64,000 nt of DNA from Fertoeibacter niger. Its GTDB lineage: Bacteria; Pseudomonadota; Alphaproteobacteria; Rhodobacterales; Rhodobacteraceae. The notes beneath the pieces are model-generated. The model had not been told where the DNA came from. It did no database searches and saw only the letters and a program-made list of their open reading frames with translations. The stretch spans positions 61,291 through 125,290 of the forward strand of contig NZ_WHUT02000012.1 in the NCBI RefSeq assembly GCF_009380135.2, read 5' to 3'. The number at the start of each line of letters is the position of its first letter. Position 1 is the stretch's first letter. This document shows positions 54,716 to 62,541 of this stretch, in pieces. The position numbers were made by a program, and so were the translations under genes.

Positions 54716-57430
54716 ATGACTGCCCATGCAGAACTGGTCCGACTGATCCAGGCAGCGCTCGGTACCCACAAGCCCGACGTGATCCGCGAAGGGACGGCGA
54801 CCCATCGCGAAATTCTTCTCGAAGCGGGCGAAGAGCAGGATTGCCTGTATCTTGTCCTCGATATCGGGCAACCCGCCTTCGTCGAACTCGCCCTGCGCGA
54901 CATGGACACGCCTGTGCCCTTGGTAGTCGAACGGCGAGCAAGCCCGTCGGTGATAGGGGCACGTGAATTCCTGTTGTGGCGGAGCGAAACCGCGCGACGC
55001 GTGGTCGATGGCATTCCGGTACAGTTGAGGGCAGAGATCATGGGCCAGGCTCGGGTCCTTGCGATCCCGTTCGAGGAACTTGAAGCCGCGATCATCGATG
55101 AGGCGCAACGCAGGGACGATCCGAACCGCGAGATCGAGATGCGGCTCATCGGGCTCGCATTGACAGAGGCCACCGAACTTCTGTCGCGGGCCCGCGCGGT
55201 ACAGACGTCAGGATTGCAACTCCGGCTTGCGGATCGCCTTCACAGCTATGCGGCAACCGCGAGGGACGCGGCGGGAGGCCGGTCTGTCGTTGAAGTCGAT
55301 GCGCGGGCTATGCGCGCTTACCTGCAGAAGGTCCTGCGAGAGGATGCCAGCGAGATATCGCGGACCTTGGTCGAGATGGAGAGGTCCGGGATACTGGAAA
55401 CCGCACAATTCAGATCGCGCCGGGGCGAAGGCGTCGCTTGCAGTTCCGCGGTGTTGGTGGGGACGGACCTTGACTGGACGGCGACCGGCACCCAAACGCC
55501 AACCAGGACGCGCAGCCTCCAGGTTTACCGCGTTCTCGACTGGGCGAGGCTGGAACTGCTTGCCGACCTGTCACGGGGCCGGTCGATGGCGGATGTCGGC
55601 ATGGCCCGCAGCCGGGTTCGAGATCTTATTGGTGCCGGGGAGCTTCAGGTTGCTCGAAACATCGGTCTTGAACTGATCAGGCATTTCCCGAAGGATCCAC
55701 TTTTGTACTATCTTGCTGCGCTTGCCATGGCACGGATGGGGGCCACTACGGAAGCCCTTGAACTCTTGTCAACTATTCCAGGAACCGTGCTGGGAACACA
55801 AGTGACCGAGCGGGATTTCACGCAGTTTGAGTCCAACTTGACGCGTGATGAAGCCTTGGATGACAGCGGAACGCGACACTCAGACTGGAAACACCGGCAG
55901 CAACCCGGCGAACCGTCGTGCCGGGATCTGGTGCGCGATATCTTTGCCCTGTTCGCACGGCTCGAGAAAGACACATATGTGGCGGTATCGGCGCGCAGTC
56001 TCGAAGCCAAAGGTGCTGCGATCCGATCCCATAACATCTATCGCGCCCTGTCCGATTGGTTGCCCGACGATTACTATACTGCGGTCAATGCGGCAACGAT
56101 GGCGCTGCTGGCAGGACAGAAAGATGCAGCACGATCTTATGCTGAAAGGGCGCTGAGATCAGCGGAAGCTGAAACGTCATTCTGGGCGATTGCCACACGC
56201 CTGGAGGCATTCGCCGTACTCGGTCATTGCGACGAAGCAATGACGGTGGCAAAAACTCTAATCGACCCAGTGAAGCGCACTTCGTTCCAGTTGGGCGAAC
56301 TGGCATCCTTGCGCAGGCAATTGGACCTTTTGGCGCTCGTCAGACCCGGGATCGACCGGATACTCGGCACCTTGCCGAAAACGCCGGTTGCGGTGTTTAC
56401 GGGGCACTTGATGCCGCTAGACATGCCGGCCGAAGTTGTTCGGAATCATGCAGCATCCCTGACTACCGCACTCGCTGCCGCAATAGGTCCTGAACCGGTT
56501 GCACACCTCTTTACCGGCCTTGCAAGAGGCTCTGATCTTTTGATCGTGCAGGCCGCTCGGAAACTCAACCCGTCAGTGGCGGTTCATGGTGTGCTCGCGT
56601 TCGAACCTGACGAGTTCATGCGCCAGTCTGTGAGCGAGGATTGTTTCGCTGGTTCTGGCCGCGATTGGGTGAAGGATTACTCGACAGAGTTGGGACGGCT
56701 TTCGTCCTTGCGGGTGATCTGGGGGGGCGCCATGTTGCGCGCCGACACGTGGTCGGCCCTTGTGGTTGCAAACTGGGTGATGGCGGGGCTGGGAAAGTTG
56801 TTCACTGACCGGTACGCCATCCGGGATTGTCACTTCCTTGCCGTAACGTCTGGAGGCGAAGCGGAGTTCGCCGAGGGAACTGTCGCAACGGTTCTTGATT
56901 GGGAGCGGAACGGCATCGCCGCAACCCTCATCGACTGTCCTTGGCGTGTGCCTGCGCCGGTTTCGCGGCTAGCCCGTAAACCGTTGCCTTGGGCTATACA
57001 CGCTGTCGTCACAGATCTGTCGGGAGACGCTGGAAGCGACACTTTCCGTGAAATCCGCGCGCTTTCAGATTCAGGGTGCCGGCTTCTGCCGGTCGCTGGC
57101 GGATTTCACCTTGAATGGGCGCTCGGCAGCGACGCGCTGGATGCATTGGCAGCGATTGCAACGCGCACGGACCTTCGCTGTGTCGCCGATTATCTTTATG
57201 CACCGAACGGCGCTATCCGCCATGAAGACGCGGTCGATATTGGCGAGGCCCATTCAATTCCGGGAGGTAGGCTCCTACTCTCCGAACGACTTGCGGCAAT
57301 TGTTCGCTTTCGTTTCGGGCTGCGGTATACTCTCATTCCGGCCGGTATCCGCGCGCGCAATCGAAAAGCCAAAGCTCTTGATCGCGCCATCGCGCCCTCC
57401 GTGATCATGTACAAGATGGTTCGAGCATAA
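54716..57430 (+). CDS. CNB-wHTH-TRAFs-binding-SLOG-pseudocyclase multidomain protein
   Basis: 904 residues. In order: a cNMP-binding beta-roll (EILLEAGEEQDCLYLVLDIG), a Crp-type winged helix (DASEISRTLVEMERSGILE), helical repeats like the DUF4071 TRAFs-binding region (DYYTAVNAATMALLAG; FWAIATRLEAFAVLG), and a SLOG/LOG-like nucleotide-binding region (AVFTGHLMPLD; FTGLARGSDLLIVQAA). The C-terminus aligns with a class III cyclase (AVVTDLSG, D767; GEAHSIPGGRLLLSERLAAIVRF), but the second metal Asp region is AGGFH (794-798), so it is probably inactive. ATG 54716 is the start chosen from an open frame to 54554. A cyclic-nucleotide-linked sensor or effector is inferred. Confidence 0.75.
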   Translation: MTAHAELVRLIQAALGTHKPDVIREGTATHREILLEAGEEQDCLYLVLDIGQPAFVELALRDMDTPVPLVVERRASPSVIGAREFLLWRSETARRVVDGIPVQLRAEIMGQARVLAIPFEELEAAIIDEAQRRDDPNREIEMRLIGLALTEATELLSRARAVQTSGLQLRLADRLHSYAATARDAAGGRSVVEVDARAMRAYLQKVLREDASEISRTLVEMERSGILETAQFRSRRGEGVACSSAVLVGTDLDWTATGTQTPTRTRSLQVYRVLDWARLELLADLSRGRSMADVGMARSRVRDLIGAGELQVARNIGLELIRHFPKDPLLYYLAALAMARMGATTEALELLSTIPGTVLGTQVTERDFTQFESNLTRDEALDDSGTRHSDWKHRQQPGEPSCRDLVRDIFALFARLEKDTYVAVSARSLEAKGAAIRSHNIYRALSDWLPDDYYTAVNAATMALLAGQKDAARSYAERALRSAEAETSFWAIATRLEAFAVLGHCDEAMTVAKTLIDPVKRTSFQLGELASLRRQLDLLALVRPGIDRILGTLPKTPVAVFTGHLMPLDMPAEVVRNHAASLTTALAAAIGPEPVAHLFTGLARGSDLLIVQAARKLNPSVAVHGVLAFEPDEFMRQSVSEDCFAGSGRDWVKDYSTELGRLSSLRVIWGGAMLRADTWSALVVANWVMAGLGKLFTDRYAIRDCHFLAVTSGGEAEFAEGTVATVLDWERNGIAATLIDCPWRVPAPVSRLARKPLPWAIHAVVTDLSGDAGSDTFREIRALSDSGCRLLPVAGGFHLEWALGSDALDALAAIATRTDLRCVADYLYAPNGAIRHEDAVDIGEAHSIPGGRLLLSERLAAIVRFRFGLRYTLIPAGIRARNRKAKALDRAIAPSVIMYKMVRA

Positions 57431-57507
57431 AGAACAAGCATAAAGAAACGTGATGTCGTGGCGCTCCGGTGACAAACTTGGCCCATAGTGCCTCCTCCCA
57501 TTCCTGA

Positions 57508-57956
57508 AAAAAGGATCGCACCATCAAACCTTGTGATCAAACAGCGACCCTACCGGTGTCGCAACTGGCCCAGCGGGTGGGTCCGTCGCAGACCCTCTGC
57601 TGGAATCGCATGCAAAAACTGGAGGCGGCCAGGGTGATCACCGGCCACGACGCCTTGGTGGACCCGGCGTCCATCGGCCTCGGCCTGACCGTCGTCGTCG
57701 AGATCGAGGCCGCCGGCCACACGCCCGAGTGGCGATCGGCCTTTGCTGCCGTTGTGTCGGATTATCCGGAGATCGTGGAAGTCCACTGTATGGCGGGCGA
57801 GGTCGATTACCTCATCAAGGTCGCGGTCAGCGGAATGGCCGCTTACGGTGCATTCTATCTCGACCTGACACAGCGCTTGCCCTGCCGGAATGTGGCGTAA
57901 AATTTTCGATGGAGCGCATAAGGGCCTCAACGCTACAGCCAATCCAGATTGACTGA
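57508..57956 (+). pseudogene. Lrp/AsnC-family regulator, start-less and frameshifted
   Basis: Frame 1 reads DRTIKPCDQTATLPVSQLAQ, VGPSQTLCWNRMQKLEAARV, IDPASIGLGLTVVVEIEA-like and CMAGEVDYLIKVAVSGMAAY to LTQRLPCRNVA and a stop at 57900. The family's C-terminal end (FSMERIRASTLQPIQID) continues in another frame to 57956. A one-base loss at the GTAAAATTTTC run separates them. A TGA lies just upstream of the first codon and there is no ATG, so the N-terminal end is also lost. It resembles regulators of branched-chain or other amino acids; its target is unknown. Confidence 0.8.
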
Positions 57957-58556
57957 TCGGCAGCACTTTGGAATTGGTTTTAACTTCAGCTACTTGGCTG
58001 GAGACGGTTCGACGGCAGTCCCGTTCCCCCGCCGAATGGCCGCTTTAGGCGGCCAAGGACGAAACCCAAAGAAAGCCAAATGACCGCTCTCCGCCCTTCA
58101 CGTCGGTCGTGCCTGCCTTTCTAAACGCCCGACACCACAGCACAGTCGATTGGCTTCTGATCATCTACTGTCAGTCAAGCGAATGAAGCGTCCAGTCGTA
58201 TAGAAGCGCATCCAAGCGCAAACCAGATGGTGGGTTGGTAGGCGGGTGGCGCCAAAAATATCCAAACTTTATCAATTATTTCAACGGCATATGGCGGAGG
58301 GAAAGGCGCGTCCCGCGAAACGTCCAAGAATGGTTGGGCGGACTAGTTCATAAATGCACATAAGCCCATGAATTTGGGAGAAAAGTGTCCGGATGATCTG
58401 TGAAAACCTCCGTCATGCTCGTGACCGATACAAGCGCGATGCTCCCACCATGCGTGTTGGGATACCACGAACCGGCAACTAACTGACTTGAATACGAAAT
58501 TTCCTCACGCCTTCGTTCCTTTGCGACCAAAGTGAGTTGCGCGAAAGGAGACGAAC
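57957..58556 (+). other. Gene-free stretch between islands
   Basis: About 600 bp with no supported gene. It is AT-richer near 58250-58350. No direct repeats, tRNA end or attachment-like site was recognised. The end has GAAAGGAGACGAAC, the ribosome-binding site of the next small gene. Confidence 0.45.
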
Positions 58557-58757
58557 ATGACCGGAGTTTGCCTGAACCAAATTGAACTGGCTGCACGTTG
58601 GAAGATCAGCCACCGAACCCTCGAACGGTGGCGTTGGGCGCAGGAAGGACCGAGGTATCTCAAGCTGGGCGGGCGTGTGGTCTACCGTTTGACGGATATC
58701 GAGGCCTTCGAGCGTGACGTGCAGAGCGAGTTGCGGGAAGGTGCACACAAGTCGTAG
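58557..58757 (+). CDS. Small helix-turn-helix protein (excisionase/AlpA-like)
   Basis: A 66-residue protein with one MerR-like helix-turn-helix (LNQIELAARWKISHRTLERWRWAQEGPRYLKLGGRVVYRLTDIEAFERD). A strong ribosome-binding site, AAAGGAG, sits 7 nt upstream. Such proteins act as excisionase-like accessory factors or small repressors in mobile elements. It is convergent with the Sacsin-type ATPase gene. No integrase is in the window. Confidence 0.8.
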   Translation: MTGVCLNQIELAARWKISHRTLERWRWAQEGPRYLKLGGRVVYRLTDIEAFERDVQSELREGAHKS

Positions 58758-58795
58758 ACTCTCAAAAATGGCGCTCGACTTGGCCATTCTGCTCG

Positions 58796-61700
58796 TCAAA
58801 GAGGCGGAACCGTCAAGGCGATCTTGCTCCAACCACGGTCGAACGTGAAAGTTCGGGAAACCCTTGCCGGGTTTTGAATTCGGAGCACGCGAGCCTTTGC
58901 CGGATCAGAAGCAAATTCAACGACGTAGAGCCAGAAACGATCGCCTTTCTCTTGTGCAAAGTCGAACTGCGTATGTGACAATCCCACAGGTCTATCATCT
59001 AGGCAGCCGGTCATGGCCTTCACTTCGACCCACCGCGTCCGATTGCCACTACTATCAGCCTCGAAGAGGTCAAAACCTGGGTTTCCCTCGGGCGTGCGAT
59101 GTAACTTCGGTTCCAGTCCGATGATCAAATCGATGGCGTATCCCTCGATCCGCATCCTCTCGGCCTGATCAAGGCCGTCGGGATCCGGTACGTCATCATC
59201 CGGATGTGCGCCGACATAGGAAATGAACGCACGTCCACCTGCGTGACCTGCTGTTCTTCTTCCGTGACCGCCCCTGTTTCCACTTCCATTAACATCGGGC
59301 GCTTCGTTGCCACCTATGCCACCATTTACTCCTCCAGTGCCCTGACCACTGTCTCCAGGTTCTCCTGCCCCGGTTTTGCCTGCCCCGGTTCTGCCTGCCC
59401 CGGTTCTGCCTGCCCCGGTTCCGTTTGCCCCGGTTCCGTTTGCCCCGGTTCCGTTTGCCTCGGTGCTGCCTGCCCCGGTGCTGACTTGGCCTCTCTGTCC
59501 CGTTCCACTGCCAACTTCATCTCCACCGTCTGGATCAGGAGTGCCAGCGGGAATATCCGGCATATCGTCGCCGTACAGGTCCTTTGCCTCGTCGTAAACG
59601 TCGCCGTCACTTGGATTATCCACCTTTGGGTCGGGTGCTGGCGACGGCTCGGGTTCAGGTGGTGGGTTGGTGATGCCCAGTCGTGAAGTCAGGTCCGCCA
59701 GGTTGGTAATGCCAAGCTTGCGCAACAAATCGAGTGCCGCAGGATCGATTCCCGCCTCTCTGGCCAACTGATCAATGATTGGCGGCTTGAACGCAATCCT
59801 CGTCTGCAAGAAGGCATTTGGCTTCCAGCCGACTGCCTCAAACATTACGAGGCTCGGAGAAACCAATTCGCCATTTTCATTTGGAACCCAAGAAACTTGA
59901 TTGAGCGCCCGGACAAAAGATGCGTCGAAGCGGACAGTCTTGGTCTCATGAGCGTACCCCCAACTATATGTCCCGTAAAACGCGGCGGTGCCGCGACCTT
60001 CCAAGTCGACCAGCGCCTCCCACAAAATTCTTGCTCTTGAAAAAGATTCCACGGCTTTCAGTTTGGGCAAAAGCTTAAGAAGCGGTGTCAGTCCGCGAAG
60101 GGTGAAGTCTTCTGGAGCATTATGCCAGCTCGCTCGTTCAAGGCCGGCCTCTTTACGGATTTGTGTTATTTCGGAGGGTTTGAGAGTCGTCTCAATAGGT
60201 TGCGATACGAGATATCGGCTCGCACCACATGACACCAACAAATCACGAATCTCTTCGCCGCGAAGGCAGTCGTATTTGTTGTCAACCAAAAAAACGCCTG
60301 GTACTCCCGCAAACAACTGCTGTAGCCGGTCGGTGGCAATGTAGGTGTCGCCCGGCTTTGCGATGTATGCTTTGCCATCGCCGGTGTCGGTGACCATTAT
60401 AAAACTGGTTTCGCGCAATGCAGAACGTAGCTTGTCCCGCTGTGCAGTCGAGTCTACACCAAAAGCCACGCGAATACGTTCGATGTCAGCAGAGTAACTG
60501 TCGTGGTTAACTTCGACCTGCTTTTCCTGGTACTTCGGCAGTAGGTTCCAGATCACATCATCCACTGGATCTGGCTCAGTTATGCCCAGTGAGACCAAAA
60601 ACTGGCGCACGTCGGGAGTAGCGCACACTGCTTCGCGCATAGTCTTGAAATTGGTTGCAATTGTGCTTGGCAGGAAGGCGTTTGGCTTTCCGGAAACCCC
60701 CTTTGCAACGACGTGAGTTCCATCTTCAAGACGAATAAGCGGCACAACATCGAGATTTTTGCGAAGGACCTTCTCCTGACCGCTTAAAAATTCGTAAAGT
60801 CGCAGTATCCAGCTATCTGACTGCGCCTCTAGAAAAGCCTTTGTGAGGCTTGGCAGCAGCTTGTCTGGCCTGATCTCGTCAATGTCGAGTTCACGCATAA
60901 GATACTGACGAATATCGTTTGCCTTGTCTTGGGTGATGTCACCCGAAAGCCAAGCGGCGCCTTCAACTTTGAACAGCGCCGCCACTTGTTGCTGGCCAAT
61001 CAATTCACGAACATCTTGGGTACGTGCAAGCTTCGCGTGAGTCGAAGAAACGTAGGCACTTTCATTTGTTGGCAGAAGTGCTTCGCTCCGAAAAGCTTGT
61101 CGAACTGCATCGAACATCGGGAAAAACCGCGAGCCCTCAGGGAACTTCTGACGATCAATCGGCAGGCAGCGCATCACCGAGACATCAAGCAGTACCTCAT
61201 CGCGCATCCAGCGCATCGCTTCGACCAGCAGGCTGGACGTTTCTAGGACCAAATGCTGGTTCCACGCGTCGCTAGACGGGATATTTTCTCGGCTGGGGGT
61301 GGTGCGATAGGGTCCTTGAACAAGAAAGCCAAGGTGGGTCTCGACCACTGTTGGGAAGAACACTACCAGAGGTGAGGTAGGTAACTGCCGTACCGACAAT
61401 TGAGCGGGGTCTTTGTTAGGTTCGACGAGAGAAAATGCGATCTCTACACGCCCAACTTTCTTCTGTGTGTCAGTGAACACATCACGGTGGAACACCAGCC
61501 AGGTCTGGTCGACCTCTTCTTGCCCAGTCTCATATCCGATCACACTTACACGCCGAACATGAGGACCAAGCACATCCGGCGGATTTCGCAGATAGAACCC
61601 CGTTGCGCCGCCTTCGACGCTCCAGTTGATCTCTTCGATATTCCGCAGGAACAATAGCGCGCTAGGCCCCAGGCGCCGAAAACCTTCTGCAATGTCCTGT

Positions 61701-62185
61701 CCTGCGGTTAAGTCGCTAGCTCGAAAAGGCAGGATAATTTGCGTCTCATCCGGATGGCGCTGTGTTTTGGGCGCTCGAATGGGGAAGACATAGTCATCAA
61801 TTGCGAAATCCTCGTCGCCCGAGTGAACCTCAGGTAGATCGGTAACGGTGTAGACGGACTTGAAACCCAATCCGAAGCGACCAATCGATGACTCGTTTTT
61901 TGTACTCTCGGCGATGTCGCAGACGCTGCGGACGTCAGCCTCGTCGAACGGTTTGCCGAAGTGGGACAGCGAAAGGCGCTGCGGCGACAGTGTGAAGGTT
62001 ACTTTTCGCTGTCCCGTCCAGTCGTCTCGCCGACCGAGAGCATCTTCAGCGTTCTGCAACAACTCAAAGATGAAATGGGTTCGGTTGTCGTAAAGCCCTG
62101 CGGCAAGCCCACCAGACTTCTGTGCGCCTTCTGTGCCGTAGCGACGACGGTTCTCGTCGCAAATCGCCTCGTAGTTGGATGCCAC
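58796..62185 (-). CDS. Sacsin-type GHKL ATPase with DUF3883/NOV-like C-terminus
   Basis: 1129 residues. The N-terminal Hsp90-like ATPase of the Sacsin/NOV type has the N box HFIFELLQNAEDA, SVCDIAESTK, and the ATP lid IGRFGLGFKSVYTVTD. A long middle region with no recognised domain follows, then an acidic Pro-rich linker and a TGA-rich tandem repeat. The C-terminus (GFDLFEADSS.. RWVEVKAMTG, D1039, E1054, K1056) matches the DUF3883/restriction-endonuclease-like pattern. GTG 62185 has GAGG 7 nt upstream. It is divergent from an HTH-UvrD operon. A nucleic-acid-targeting defence role is inferred. Confidence 0.82.
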   Translation of the reverse strand: MASNYEAICDENRRRYGTEGAQKSGGLAAGLYDNRTHFIFELLQNAEDALGRRDDWTGQRKVTFTLSPQRLSLSHFGKPFDEADVRSVCDIAESTKNESSIGRFGLGFKSVYTVTDLPEVHSGDEDFAIDDYVFPIRAPKTQRHPDETQIILPFRASDLTAGQDIAEGFRRLGPSALLFLRNIEEINWSVEGGATGFYLRNPPDVLGPHVRRVSVIGYETGQEEVDQTWLVFHRDVFTDTQKKVGRVEIAFSLVEPNKDPAQLSVRQLPTSPLVVFFPTVVETHLGFLVQGPYRTTPSRENIPSSDAWNQHLVLETSSLLVEAMRWMRDEVLLDVSVMRCLPIDRQKFPEGSRFFPMFDAVRQAFRSEALLPTNESAYVSSTHAKLARTQDVRELIGQQQVAALFKVEGAAWLSGDITQDKANDIRQYLMRELDIDEIRPDKLLPSLTKAFLEAQSDSWILRLYEFLSGQEKVLRKNLDVVPLIRLEDGTHVVAKGVSGKPNAFLPSTIATNFKTMREAVCATPDVRQFLVSLGITEPDPVDDVIWNLLPKYQEKQVEVNHDSYSADIERIRVAFGVDSTAQRDKLRSALRETSFIMVTDTGDGKAYIAKPGDTYIATDRLQQLFAGVPGVFLVDNKYDCLRGEEIRDLLVSCGASRYLVSQPIETTLKPSEITQIRKEAGLERASWHNAPEDFTLRGLTPLLKLLPKLKAVESFSRARILWEALVDLEGRGTAAFYGTYSWGYAHETKTVRFDASFVRALNQVSWVPNENGELVSPSLVMFEAVGWKPNAFLQTRIAFKPPIIDQLAREAGIDPAALDLLRKLGITNLADLTSRLGITNPPPEPEPSPAPDPKVDNPSDGDVYDEAKDLYGDDMPDIPAGTPDPDGGDEVGSGTGQRGQVSTGAGSTEANGTGANGTGANGTGAGRTGAGRTGAGKTGAGEPGDSGQGTGGVNGGIGGNEAPDVNGSGNRGGHGRRTAGHAGGRAFISYVGAHPDDDVPDPDGLDQAERMRIEGYAIDLIIGLEPKLHRTPEGNPGFDLFEADSSGNRTRWVEVKAMTGCLDDRPVGLSHTQFDFAQEKGDRFWLYVVEFASDPAKARVLRIQNPARVSRTFTFDRGWSKIALTVPPL
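59366..59485 (-). repeat. 15-bp minisatellite, eight units
   Basis: Eight tandem 15-bp units of TGCCCCGGTTCTGCC type (plus-strand reading) lie in frame inside the Sacsin-type gene. They encode repeats of Thr-Gly-Ala-Asn/Gly-Gly/Arg/Lys. Units 2 and 3 are identical to each other, and units 4 to 6 are identical to each other. Because the unit is a multiple of three, copy change alters linker length and does not shift the frame. Confidence 0.9.
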
Positions 62186-62269
62186 TACTGTGCCTCACCT
62201 GTCGAGGGTTGACCCAAGGCAGGTCAGCCTAGTCGATCTGCCTTGCCAAGTTTGTACATTCTTGCCCTT

Positions 62270-62296
62270 TTGCGCTATCCTGCGCAAGGTTGCGCA
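62270..62296 (+). promoter_or_regulatory. TTGCGC palindrome in the divergent promoter
   Basis: TTGCGC-tatcct-GCGCAA (62270-62287) is a perfect inverted repeat, followed 2 bp later by a third half-site, TTGCGCA (62290-62296). It lies in the 137-bp gap between the Sacsin-type and HTH-UvrD genes. It is a likely operator, plausibly for the small HTH protein at 62323. Confidence 0.6.
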
Positions 62297-62322
62297 TAAG
62301 CGCTCGCCGTTGTGGGGTGCCC

Positions 62323-62541
62323 ATGGCCAGTCAGGATGACGAAATACTCACGGTGGACGAGGTAGCGACCTTTCTGAAGGCCGGTAAGCGAACGGTTTAC
62401 CGGCTTGCTGCAAACGGGACGATTCCAGCTTTCAAGCTGGGCGGGACATGGAGATTTCGAAGGACGGACTTGAATGTATGGATCCAGAGCCAGACAGTTT
62501 CTTTCAATCCAAATAGAGCAAAAGGCGCAATCGATCAATGA
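62323..62541 (+). CDS. Excisionase-type helix-turn-helix protein
   Basis: A 72-residue protein with a single MerR/excisionase HTH (EILTVDEVATFLKAGKRTVYRLAANG, then GGTWRFRRTDLNVWI). ATG 62323 follows TGGGGTGCCC; the longer frame to 62290 overlaps the operator. Its stop overlaps the UvrD start (ATGA), so it is co-translated with the helicase. It probably autoregulates the divergent promoter. Confidence 0.8.
   Translation: MASQDDEILTVDEVATFLKAGKRTVYRLAANGTIPAFKLGGTWRFRRTDLNVWIQSQTVSFNPNRAKGAIDQ

Noticed and set aside
59366..59485. Tandem repeats as a CRISPR array
   Set aside because: Units are adjacent with no spacers and are in frame in a large gene.
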